In this document: in pieces, positions 7,401-13,278 of the stretch | Layout: each line of letters begins with the position of its first letter | Position numbering within the stretch: the stretch's first letter is position 1 | Assembly: GCA_043813895.1 (NCBI GenBank) | Contig: JBDRKQ010000038.1 | Location: 1 to 16,245 of the forward strand | Length of the DNA stretch: 16,245 nt | From: CAZTAR01 sp043813895 | Lineage (GTDB): Bacteria; Planctomycetota; Phycisphaerae; UBA1845; UTPLA1 | Direction of reading: 5' to 3' | The notes under the pieces: model-generated | Told to the model about the DNA's origin: nothing | Database searches by the model: none | Seen by the model: only the letters and a program-made list of their open reading frames with translations | Made by a program: the position numbers and the translations under genes

Positions 7401-7476
7401 GTACAAAGCGAAGGCAAAACGGCGACCGCGTAAGGACCCCGCATCGCTGGGCCGAGAATCCTCTCTCGGCCCTTGA
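4441..7476 (+). CDS. Secreted TPR protein with central gluzincin (peptidase MA-like) domain
   Basis: Residues 32-48 (LISPILILLFSWGAVFG) form a signal-peptide core, followed by a low-complexity Pro/Ala/Ser/Thr linker (about 51-87). TPR-like helical pairs fill about 88-490, for example YEEAIEVYETLGS and HYTEALETYAFFE. The catalytic region spans about 497-730 and holds HEFTH (His593, Glu594, His597) and the downstream glutamate of WLTEGLA (Glu614), the gluzincin zinc pattern. More TPR units follow at about 745-1000. The family link is to peptidase MA-like metallohydrolases; a periplasmic or surface zinc protease using TPRs to bind protein partners is inferred. Two starts are possible: ATG 4441, or GTG 4498 inside the repeat hairpin, which would shorten the protein by 19 residues and give a more normal signal peptide. 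A run of eight G at 7254-7261 lies near the 3' end. The last codons lie in a hairpin. Confidence 0.85.
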   Translation: MRPTSFHGIARETLAGKLPVALAKPPIVPARLISPILILLFSWGAVFGDEPPASAAADTPTSAPTSMPTSMPASAPASAPESAPAVPSLQRARACFLEGAYEEAIEVYETLGSKAGSAVRAACGRSEIDLQVGDYKAGIERLRLLEKAGRSSADWHASLATLLAETGEYEQAIRHNRRAIEIDSGHYRARRQLGRLLEMLGHYTEALETYAFFEEVTTSGPLPDTPEELTDLGTGFYRASVLRRHSNMVQRTRHVLREVYQEAFDVVDPLYWPGRLAAAELLLEKHNLADARDDFERIIAQNPKVAAARIGLGLTAIAEWEFEEAEKSVETALKINPRSVSARMLLASICMMDRRYEDAAATAREALETNPNSIEALSLLAAAQVRLGDQTGAEATRRRVEKINAKPARLHYELGVWLSAARQYDDAERHYLQAIEFAPFWPEPRTDLGLVYMETGQEKQARQTLEASFALDSFDYRTHGILDLLDELDKFERVETQHFIIKYDEKQDGVIGAYFAEALEKMYSEVCQAYGTEPDAKTMIEVFPNHMGFSMRTAGRPFIGTIGACTGRVIAMSAPRRDASVFGRYNWALVLRHEFTHTVTIAATENWIPRWLTEGLAVSQEHTRRSWSFKKLLSDAVIEDRLFTLDAIDWGFVRPKRSTDCGQAYAQSEWMVEYITERWGPQAIADLLAAFRDLKKQPEAVRQALKIDCETFDRDFKAWATKHATQWGMPHEPEETVEEIERKLEEAPEDAELLARLAIAQLRGGDLEKAEETAREALADHENDKHVLEAFCHVVIVKMLREKDFAVRPVLIDEVEPFLRKLIELDPENPSAIKYLGYVEQSRQRWKEASQWLLRYQRRFPEDPDTYRRMASVHLKQDKTQLALHQLETLFELVEDEPAVAAKIAGLHRNARRHEQAATWYRRAIDIDPYDPDIHAELGGEYLVLGRLLEAEREYKLVCRLTPNKATGFEGLSRVYAAMGNLKESEAYKAKAKRRPRKDPASLGRESSLGP
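4478..4503. repeat. Single-hairpin copy of the CACTGGC repeat (copy 2)
   Basis: CACTGGCGG (4478-4486) pairs with CTGCCAGTG (4492-4500), including one G-T pair, around a 5-nt loop, followed by GCAC. It corresponds to hairpin B of the complete copies at 2683-2767 and 8043-8101. It lies inside the 5' end of the TPR/peptidase reading frame, and its right arm carries an in-frame GTG. Confidence 0.75.
7449..7472 (+). terminator. Hairpin overlapping the 3' end of the TPR/peptidase gene
   Basis: GGGCCGAGA and TCTCGGCCC form a perfect 9-bp stem around a 6-nt loop, ending 1 nt before the stop codon. No T-run follows, so termination is uncertain. A related stem, GCCGAGAA/TTCTCGGC (7483-7502, loop GGGA), overlaps the first unit of the tandem array just downstream, so the two structures share a core. 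Confidence 0.35.
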
Positions 7477-7486
7477 GTCGATGCCG

Positions 7487-7601
7487 AGAAGGGATTCTCG
7501 GCAGAGCGTAGAAGGGATTCTCGGCAGAGCGTAGAAGGGATTCTCGGCAGAGCGTAGAAGGGATTCTCGGCAGAGCGTAGAAGGGATTCTCGGCAGAGCG
7601 T
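7487..7601. repeat. Tandem array of five identical 23-bp units
   Basis: Units occupy 7487-7509, 7510-7532, 7533-7555, 7556-7578 and 7579-7601, with no mismatch between copies. Each contains the core GGGATTCTCGGC followed by AGAGCGT. In the first unit the flanking bases complete an 8-bp hairpin (GCCGAGAA/TTCTCGGC); the later units keep only a 4-bp AGAA/TTCT stem. There are no spacers between units. Perfect identity suggests recent expansion by slippage. Confidence 0.95.
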
Positions 7602-7641
7602 AGACCCGGCCGGGCACCCGGTCGCGCCCGGCACCAGGAAC

Positions 7642-7667
7642 AGCCGCGCGGACTGAAGTCCGCGGCT
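7642..7667. repeat. Palindrome upstream of the MazG-like gene
   Basis: AGCC, then GCGGACT, pairs across a GA loop with AGTCCGC and GGCT, leaving a 2-nt bulge on the left arm. Very GC-rich sequence follows (CCGCGGCCGCGCGG at 7668-7681). It looks like another dispersed palindrome type and lies about 35 nt before the -10 box of the next gene. Confidence 0.5.
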
Positions 7668-7702
7668 CCGCGGCCGCGCGGGCTCTGTGACGCCACATCG
7701 TG

Positions 7703-7708
7703 TATAAT
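7703..7708 (+). promoter_or_regulatory. Perfect TATAAT -10 box of the MazG-like gene
   Basis: TATAAT matches the consensus exactly and is the best -10 element I saw in the window. No good -35 lies at 16-18 nt. The transcript would start near 7715, which excludes the ATG at 7707 (it overlaps the box) and supports translation from 7746. Confidence 0.5.
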
Positions 7709-7745
7709 GCCGTTTGGCCCGCCGCCGTTCGGAGACCGCAACTCA

Positions 7746-8036
7746 ATGGATTTAACCGAGTTACAACAACTAATCGAGAAGATGTACTCCGCAAAGGACC
7801 GCAAACGGGGTTCCGCGGGTACGTTCTTGTGGTTGATGGAAGAGGTCGGCGAATTGGCGGCCGCAGTCGCCGAGGGGACTCAGGCGCAGAAGGAACAGGA
7901 GTTCGCTGACGTACTGGCGTGGGTAGCGACGCTGGCCAACGTCGAAGGCATCGATCTGAACAAGGCCATGGAGAAGTACGTCGCCGGGTGCCCTGGCTGT
8001 GGCGAGATGGTCTGTAGTTGCAGCGGCAAACCATGA
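7746..8036 (+). CDS. MazG-like nucleotide pyrophosphohydrolase with Cys-rich tail
   Basis: Small all-helical NTP pyrophosphohydrolase of 96 residues. The family metal-binding motifs are visible: EEVGE (Glu32, Glu33, Glu36) and EFADV (Glu52, Asp55). MazG-type enzymes hydrolyse nucleoside triphosphates to the monophosphate and pyrophosphate, often for house-cleaning of abnormal nucleotides; the substrate here cannot be told. The C-terminus carries four cysteines (CPGCG at 82-86 and CSC at 90-92), an arrangement that could bind zinc. The start at 7746 follows GGAG (7731-7734) 11 nt upstream and lies downstream of the TATAAT box. An in-frame ATG at 7707 is rejected because it would fall within the promoter. 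Confidence 0.82.
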   Translation: MDLTELQQLIEKMYSAKDRKRGSAGTFLWLMEEVGELAAAVAEGTQAQKEQEFADVLAWVATLANVEGIDLNKAMEKYVAGCPGCGEMVCSCSGKP

Positions 8037-8042
8037 TTCGCA

Positions 8043-8101
8043 GGTACCACTGGCAGCTCGTCTGCCAGTGCCGCACTGGCGGGCAAGCCGCCAGTGGCAC
8101 C
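8043..8101. repeat. Double-hairpin palindromic repeat, copy 3
   Basis: Hairpin A pairs CACTGGCAG (8048-8056) with CTGCCAGTG (8062-8070); hairpin B pairs CACTGGCGG (8074-8082) with CCGCCAGTG (8088-8096). Both have 5-nt loops. The distance between the hairpins is only 3 nt, against 27 nt in copy 1, so the hairpins are conserved and the spacer is not. It begins 7 nt after the MazG-like stop codon. Confidence 0.85.
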
Positions 8102-8430
8102 CTTGGCGGGCCCGGCATACGTAGCGGCCGACGCCCACGTCGGCCGTTGCAGAGCAGGGCCCCGACCGTAAGGAAGGGGTTGGCGCTCGTCGACTGGGCC
8201 GCCACAGTTGCGTAATGACCGCTTGCTTACGCGCGCGGCTCTGATCGTCGTCCGACGCGGAGGTCGGACCCCACGTGTTGGAAGGCCACGTGCCTCGCGC
8301 GGGTCGCGGGGATAGAATGGGTATAGAGGGCGGGCGCAACACTGGGGGGCAAATGGCTCGAACGCCGGAGGCGGATCATCCGGCACATGGGGCCGCGGCT
8401 CCGTCCAGGATTCGAATACGGGATTCCGTC
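8102..8430. repeat. Mosaic of short palindromes before the exporter locus
   Basis: No gene is called here. A 9-bp hairpin, CGGCCGACG/CGTCGGCCG with loop CCCA, lies at 8125-8146. A 7-bp inverted repeat, GTCCGAC/GTCGGAC, lies at 8250-8269. A decayed copy of the CACTGGC repeat lies at 8340-8352, matching copy 2 at 12 of 13 bases. These are different palindrome families side by side. A frame is open from 8275 into the next gene, but its upstream part is repeat-derived. A TAGAAT sequence at 8313-8318 could be a -10 box for the downstream gene, with only a poor -35. Confidence 0.55.
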
Positions 8431-10797
8431 GTGAGACTCGCACCATTCAGAGTCGGAGCCCTTGTCTTGCTGCCGGCGATGCTTGCCGCCTCACCGGCCT
8501 ACGCCCAGATTGACGGCCGAATCCTGCGAGTCGGCCTCTTCGCAGGCGCCATGCCGATCGTGCGGAACGGAGAGTGGTCTCTTGCCGAAGTGGAGCTGCG
8601 CAATAACGCGGGCGCGCCGTTCGACGGCGAACTGCGTCTCGATCAACCCGATCGCGACGGCGACATCGTCACGTCGGTCCTGCCCCTGGCACTGGCGTCA
8701 GACGGACAGTGGCGGCCCTACGAGGTGTACTTCCTGCCGCACGAGCGATCTTCGAGCGTACGGGTCAGCCTCTTTGACCATGAAGGCCGGCTGGTCAAGA
8801 TGCGAGACGACACCGGCACCGAGATCAGCGAACTAGAGTCCGATCCGTTCAGCGACATCTCCGCGGAATCGTTCCTCATTGTCGATTTGACCACGCCCAG
8901 CAAGCTGGCGCATGTCCGCTGGCTCGACAGCGATCGGCGCCGCAAGTTCGACGATCATCTGAATCGCCGCAAGGTCCGCGGCATGTCACCGCGCGAGTTG
9001 CCCCACCGGATGCAGGGCCTCGCGGCGGTTGACGCACTCGTGTGGGACGACGCGGACGTCTCGGTCCTGCACCGGGATCAGGTGGGTGCGCTGCTGGGCT
9101 GGGTCGAGGCCGGCGGACGCCTGCTCATCACGATGGGGTCGAACTGGCAGACGTTTGTGGACTCGCCACTGGCTGACGAGCTACCCGCCAAGGCCGTTTC
9201 CGCAGGCCCGATGAACGAGGCGCAGGGGTTTCTCTCGATCGTCGACAACGACGCCTACAAGAACTGGCTCGACCGATACTACAGCAAGAACTCCCTGACG
9301 CTGTGCAAGCTGAAGCCGCGCCCGGATGCCCTCCCCATCCCCGCCGCGTCCGACAACGTGCCGCTCGCGTACCGACGGCTGCTCGGGCGAGGTTCCATCG
9401 TCGTCGTCGGGGCGCCACTCCAACAGCTTCTTCCCCCGCCGGCACGATTAACCGATACGGGCGAGATTCCCCTGGCCGAGACCGGACCGACCGAACGTGA
9501 CAAGCGGTTTCTCGATTACGCTTCCGAACGGATCGTCGGCCGCAACTTCCTCGGACTGGCCCAGGAAGTGCAGAGCGGACAGTCCGCGCTGCTCCAGGAC
9601 CCGGAAGACCTCTTCCAGGATGTTCGCGGGACCGTCGCGTTCAGCGAGTTCTCGGCCGCCTACGTGATCTTCGCGATTCTATTCGCAATCACGTATTCGA
9701 TCGTCGCATCGGGCGGCAGCTATGTGTACCTGAAGCGCCGCGGGTGGCAACACCACTGCTGGATCGCCTTCGCGCTGGTGAGTATCGTGGGGAGTGTCAT
9801 TGGCACGGGCATGGTCTGGATGCTCCGCGGCTTCACGACGAAGCTCCGGCAGGCGTCGATTGTGGACGGTCAGGCGGGGAGCGATTACGCCTATGCCACC
9901 AGCCTCTTCGGCATCAAGACACCCAAGCATTCACGATTCGATCTTCACCTACGTGCCGGATACAAGGAGGACACGGGCTCGCGCTCCATCGGCCCGCTGC
10001 GGCCGATGCCTGAGGCGACCGGGCCCTTTGCCCGAAAGTCACAATATGTCGCGCCGGCAAACTACCAATGCGTATTGGCGGGAGCCGAGCTTGCCGGCGT
10101 GAAGATCCGGGCGACGCTGAAGGAGTTCATCGGCACGTGGCACGGCCCGTTGGGCGGGATGCTGGACGCAAAGCTCGTCGCTGACGAGAAGAACGACTTC
10201 GGCCCTGGCAGCCACATCCGCAATAACCTCGGCTTCACGCTGAAGGATTGCTACCTGCTCACGACGAAGCAGGATGTTGCCACGGAGACGTTTCTGGTCA
10301 ATTGCTTCCGCATCGGGGACATCCCGGCAAGCGGTCCCGGGTCGCAGCTCGACGGGGCGACGATCCGCCGATTGCTGTACTTCGACCGCGGCGATTCCAC
10401 CGGCCAGGCGGAGCACATCAAGATGCTGCCCCTATTGAGGGACGCGATCAATCAGTGGCGCTCCGAGATTGGCAGGTCGCAGGTCGGTAGCGGCAACCTG
10501 TCCACGCAGCAGAAGCCGCTTCGCGTCGACCAGGAACATCTGCCGTTACTGCTGCTTTCCGTGTACGACCTCTTGCGGCCGGACCCTGACAGGCCGCTGG
10601 GGTTCCGGCGTTCGCACGCACGCTCCTGGAGTTGCACGCACCAACTCACTAACAGAACGGCCATCCTGATCGGGTATTCCGAGGAACCGTCGCCAATCCG
10701 CTTGCAGGTGAATCGCTCCGAACTCGTACCTGATAAATCGCGTACAATATATCGGTTTGTGGTGCCGGTGGAGCGAACCAGGAAGGGTGAAGGATGA
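8431..10797 (+). CDS. Large secreted/membrane protein next to an ABC exporter
   Basis: Unrecognised protein of 788 residues from this start. A signal peptide (1-25, ending ASPAYA before QID) leads into a beta-rich domain (about 26-125), then an alpha/beta region with VDALVWDDADV and GGRLLITMGS (about 150-260) that resembles a class I glutamine-amidotransferase-like fold; that resemblance is by eye. Two membrane spans follow (about 408-430 and 442-465), joined by a short basic loop (YLKRRGWQHH), then a C-terminal domain of about 320 residues. Both large parts would face the periplasm. GTG 8431 is chosen because it gives a normal signal peptide and has GGGA 7 nt upstream; in-frame ATG 8353 and TTG 8275 lie in repeat-derived sequence. 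It precedes the ABC ATPase by 82 nt and is probably an accessory subunit, comparable in layout to auxiliary components of gliding-type ABC systems. Confidence 0.7.
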   Translation: MRLAPFRVGALVLLPAMLAASPAYAQIDGRILRVGLFAGAMPIVRNGEWSLAEVELRNNAGAPFDGELRLDQPDRDGDIVTSVLPLALASDGQWRPYEVYFLPHERSSSVRVSLFDHEGRLVKMRDDTGTEISELESDPFSDISAESFLIVDLTTPSKLAHVRWLDSDRRRKFDDHLNRRKVRGMSPRELPHRMQGLAAVDALVWDDADVSVLHRDQVGALLGWVEAGGRLLITMGSNWQTFVDSPLADELPAKAVSAGPMNEAQGFLSIVDNDAYKNWLDRYYSKNSLTLCKLKPRPDALPIPAASDNVPLAYRRLLGRGSIVVVGAPLQQLLPPPARLTDTGEIPLAETGPTERDKRFLDYASERIVGRNFLGLAQEVQSGQSALLQDPEDLFQDVRGTVAFSEFSAAYVIFAILFAITYSIVASGGSYVYLKRRGWQHHCWIAFALVSIVGSVIGTGMVWMLRGFTTKLRQASIVDGQAGSDYAYATSLFGIKTPKHSRFDLHLRAGYKEDTGSRSIGPLRPMPEATGPFARKSQYVAPANYQCVLAGAELAGVKIRATLKEFIGTWHGPLGGMLDAKLVADEKNDFGPGSHIRNNLGFTLKDCYLLTTKQDVATETFLVNCFRIGDIPASGPGSQLDGATIRRLLYFDRGDSTGQAEHIKMLPLLRDAINQWRSEIGRSQVGSGNLSTQQKPLRVDQEHLPLLLLSVYDLLRPDPDRPLGFRRSHARSWSCTHQLTNRTAILIGYSEEPSPIRLQVNRSELVPDKSRTIYRFVVPVERTRKGEG

Positions 10798-10818
10798 GGG
10801 AGGAAGGACGAGGGATGG
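10780..10818 (+). repeat. Purine-rich tract across the CDS end and spacer
   Basis: A strongly G/A-biased strand with recurring GGATG/GGAGG-like words spans the stop codon of the large membrane protein and the spacer before the ATPase. CCTCCATCC at 10861-10869 is roughly complementary to parts of it. Its meaning is unclear; it may be a degenerate short repeat or be involved in mRNA folding between the two genes. Confidence 0.3.
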
Positions 10819-10879
10819 TAAGCCGCTGGCGGCAACCGTGATACGTCGGCAGGTTACTGTCCTCCATCCTTGAAACGAA

Positions 10880-11809
10880 ATGATCATCCAGACTATCAAT
10901 CTGACGAAGCGCTACGGCAAACTCGTGGCACTCAGCGGTCTCAATCTCAATATCGACGACGCCGAGTGCTTCGGGTACATCGGTCCCAACGGCGCCGGCA
11001 AGACCACCACCATTCGCATCCTCGCCACCCTCTTGCAACCCACCTGGGGCGAGGCGAAGGTGTGCGGGCACACGGTCGGCTACGAGTCGCGGATCATACG
11101 GCCCCTGATCGGCTATGTCCCCGATTTCTTCGGCGCCTATGAGGACATGGTGGTCCAGGAGTATCTCGAGTTCTTCGCCGCCGCATACAACATCCACGGC
11201 GACCAGCGCCGTCGTGTCGTCGGCGACGTGCTCGAGCTGACCGACCTCGCGTATAAGCGGGACGCTTTCGTAGATACGCTCTCTCGCGGCATGAAACAGA
11301 GACTGAGCATCGCGCGCGTCCTGTTGCACGACCCGAAGGTGCTGTTCCTCGACGAGCCGGCCAGCGGCCTCGACCCACGCGCCAGAATCGAAATCCGCGA
11401 GCTGCTCAAGGAGCTTCATCGCATGGGGAAGACGATCGTCATCAGCTCGCACATCCTGCACGAGTTGGCAGAGCTGTGTACGACGATTGGGATCATCGAG
11501 CGCGGCGAATTGCTGTTCAAAGGCCCCCTCGATGAGATCGTCCGCCGCACGCGGACCGGCACGCGCGTCGAGATCAAGGTGGCCGCGCATCAGGATCAGG
11601 CCGCGGCCGTTCTCGACAAGCTCGCGCCCGTCGAGGAGGTCACCGCTGAAGATGGGCGTTTGCTGGTCACACTGACCACCCAGCCCCGTGACTTCTCGTT
11701 CCTCGCATTGGCCCTGCTCCGGGCACGCATCCCGCTGCGGGAGATCAAGGAGGAACACGTAAACCTGGAAACGGCGTTCATGCGATTCACCAAGGGCATC
11801 GTGCAGTGA
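10880..11809 (+). CDS. ABC transporter ATP-binding protein (ABC-2 type)
   Basis: Cytoplasmic ATPase of 309 residues that would power the permease downstream. Motifs: Walker A GPNGAGKTT (35-43), Q-loop region replaced by YVPDFFG as in many ABC-2 ATPases, signature LSRGM (134-138), Walker B VLFLDEP with Asp158 and catalytic Glu159, D-loop SGLD (162-165) and H-loop His191 in ISSHILHE. Beyond about 220 a C-terminal domain of about 90 residues follows, as in CcmA/exporter-type ATPases. The substrate cannot be inferred. The start ATG at 10880 follows a weak ribosome site. It is separated from the permease gene by the secreted-protein gene, in the same direction. A TACAAT at 10743-10748 inside the previous gene could be an internal -10 box, but has no clear -35. 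Confidence 0.95.
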   Translation: MIIQTINLTKRYGKLVALSGLNLNIDDAECFGYIGPNGAGKTTTIRILATLLQPTWGEAKVCGHTVGYESRIIRPLIGYVPDFFGAYEDMVVQEYLEFFAAAYNIHGDQRRRVVGDVLELTDLAYKRDAFVDTLSRGMKQRLSIARVLLHDPKVLFLDEPASGLDPRARIEIRELLKELHRMGKTIVISSHILHELAELCTTIGIIERGELLFKGPLDEIVRRTRTGTRVEIKVAAHQDQAAAVLDKLAPVEEVTAEDGRLLVTLTTQPRDFSFLALALLRARIPLREIKEEHVNLETAFMRFTKGIVQ

Positions 11810-12116
11810 GACCGCGGCTAAAAGGGATCGAGGGATTGAGGGCAGCGATTTCGGCCGGGTGCCGGGTGCCATGTCTTCACGACCCGCGCGAGCGGGACGG
11901 GTAGGCATGTTCGCTTAACATTCAACGTGCTTGCCCGCGACTGCGTCGCGTGAAAGCATGGCACCCAGCACAGGCGTCCCGCCTCTGGTTCCACCGGCGA
12001 GACGCCTGTGCTCCCCACGGCGCCGGAGCGATTGAGGGTGCTGGCGCCGCAGGGGTTTTAGGACGCACTCTCAATGAGAGACCCGGCCTCGCGGCCGCAA
12101 TGCGAAAGGCATCGTC
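11810..12116. repeat. Gap holding two adjacent inverted repeats
   Basis: No gene is called. GGGTGCCATG (11864-11873) and CATGGCACCC (11957-11966) form a perfect 10-bp inverted repeat around 83 nt. Directly abutting it, AGCACAGGCGTC (11967-11978) and GACGCCTGTGCT (12001-12012) form a perfect 12-bp inverted repeat around 22 nt. A small CTCTC-AAT-GAGAG hairpin lies at 12068-12080. The outer GGTGCC/GGCACC ends recall the ends of the repeat at 2683-2767. These structures split the ATPase gene from the following gene. Confidence 0.65.
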
Positions 12117-13244
12117 ATGAAGAGAAGTGCCAAGCCATATTCTGTCGGGCTGTCGCTCATCCTGTGTTGTCTTTGGATCGCGGCTGCGGCGCCCGCGGCC
12201 GTGGCTGATGAGGAAGAGCCGGCCGAAGCGACCGAGAATACGAATGAAGACGGGAAGACGAACAAGGCGTCGGACTTCATGATGAAGCCGACGGAAGTCG
12301 GTGTTCGCTTCACGCCGCGGATGGCACGGGCGATCAGCGGTCAATTCGTCAAGGAAATGAAAGGGCGTTACGACTTGAATGACGCGCAGGTCGAGAGCAT
12401 CCGCGGCGTCATCTCCAGACAGATGATGAAAGTAGTCAGCGAGAATGCCAAAACCGGCCGCGACATCATCGAGACGATGATGGAGACGATGATCGAGAAC
12501 GACGGCCAGTTTCCCAAGGATGCCGCCATGGATTTTGCCAAGCTCGCGAAACCGATAGTGCCTGCCCTCAAGAAGTTCTTCGCGGATACCTCCGGCGAGA
12601 TCAGCGCGGAAATGACGATCAAGCAGCGATTGAAATTCACCGGCGACGTCGCCGCGGCCACGGCGGGTCTCATTGTCTTCGAAGATCGGATGAAACGCTG
12701 GGAGGAGGGCAAGGTCGGCGACGGCGCCAACCCCTTCTACGACCCTATTGACAAGGATCCAGAAGCCGCGAGCCAGCCGGACGATCCCGGCGAACATCCG
12801 GAGTATCGGCAGGCCCGGCAGGGTACCAGGCAATGGATGGAGTGGCAGTTCAACGTTGAGGAGCGATGGGGACGCTACGTTGACTTCGCGATCGAGTTCT
12901 ACGGCCTGGACGAAGCCCAGACAAACGCGGTCAAGGCGATTCTCAAGGAGTGTACCGAGCGGGCCGCAGCGATCAAGACGCCCGAGTGGACTGCAAAAAT
13001 GACGGACAACCGCATTGCCCAGCGACTCTCCTGGCGGGCAGGCGGCGCGATGTTCAGCCGAGGTCCTTGGATGTTCATGCTCGACTCGGAATACGAGAAG
13101 CTCAAACAGCCGTTGGACGACCTGGAGTTGGAGCTCAAGCGCAGGCTCTCCGCCATTCCGGACTCCACCCAGCGAGCCAAGGCCATGGAAAGCGTACGAG
13201 AGACACTCGCCGAAAAGGGGCTGGAACGACTGCCGATCGAGTAG
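12117..13244 (+). CDS. Secreted helical protein of unknown function within the exporter locus
   Basis: 375 residues with a clear signal peptide (MKRSAKPYS, then a hydrophobic core, ending AAVA before Asp31). An acidic, disordered linker follows (EEEPAEATENTNEDG), then a Met-rich, charged, probably all-helical body. Two segments look alike by eye: YDLNDAQVESIRGVISRQM and YGLDEAQTNAVKAILKECT, each an aromatic-x-Leu-(N/D)-(D/E)-A-Q helix start about 200 residues apart, suggesting an internal duplication. No known family recognised. The ATG follows AAAGG with a 7-nt spacer. The gene ends 34 nt before the permease start, so co-transcription is likely, and a role as extracytoplasmic partner of the exporter is an inference from position alone. 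Confidence 0.8.
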   Translation: MKRSAKPYSVGLSLILCCLWIAAAAPAAVADEEEPAEATENTNEDGKTNKASDFMMKPTEVGVRFTPRMARAISGQFVKEMKGRYDLNDAQVESIRGVISRQMMKVVSENAKTGRDIIETMMETMIENDGQFPKDAAMDFAKLAKPIVPALKKFFADTSGEISAEMTIKQRLKFTGDVAAATAGLIVFEDRMKRWEEGKVGDGANPFYDPIDKDPEAASQPDDPGEHPEYRQARQGTRQWMEWQFNVEERWGRYVDFAIEFYGLDEAQTNAVKAILKECTERAAAIKTPEWTAKMTDNRIAQRLSWRAGGAMFSRGPWMFMLDSEYEKLKQPLDDLELELKRRLSAIPDSTQRAKAMESVRETLAEKGLERLPIE

Positions 13245-13266
13245 CAAGGCTCCTTCTCGGCGCTGT

Positions 13267-13272
13267 AGGGAA
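13267..13272 (+). promoter_or_regulatory. Ribosome-binding site fixing the permease GTG start
   Basis: AGGGAA lies 6 nt before GTG 13279. It supports this start over in-frame codons upstream, which lie inside the coding sequence of the preceding gene. Confidence 0.5.
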
Positions 13273-13278
13273 CCCCGC

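Noticed and set aside
7487..7601. CRISPR array
   Set aside because: The units are directly adjacent without spacers and only 23 bp long, and no cas gene is nearby. It is a simple tandem repeat.
7321..8205. Open frame of 294 codons on the - strand across the tandem array and the MazG-like gene
   Set aside because: It is open because the 23-bp repeat has no stop in any - strand frame and the region is GC-rich. It lies opposite two better-supported genes, and its translation is mostly repeat-derived.
11279..11293. ABC signature LSRGM instead of LSGGM as a possible defect
   Set aside because: A residue change at this position is tolerated in ABC-2 type ATPases as far as I know, and all other catalytic motifs are intact, so it is not evidence of inactivity.
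10649..11908. Open frame of 419 codons on the - strand opposite the ABC ATPase
   Set aside because: The + strand has complete Walker A, Walker B, signature and H-loop motifs, so the - strand frame is a shadow.
11922..13247. Open frame of 441 codons on the - strand opposite the secreted helical protein
   Set aside because: The + strand gene has a signal peptide, ribosome site and operon context. The - strand frame has none of these and runs into the inverted-repeat spacer.
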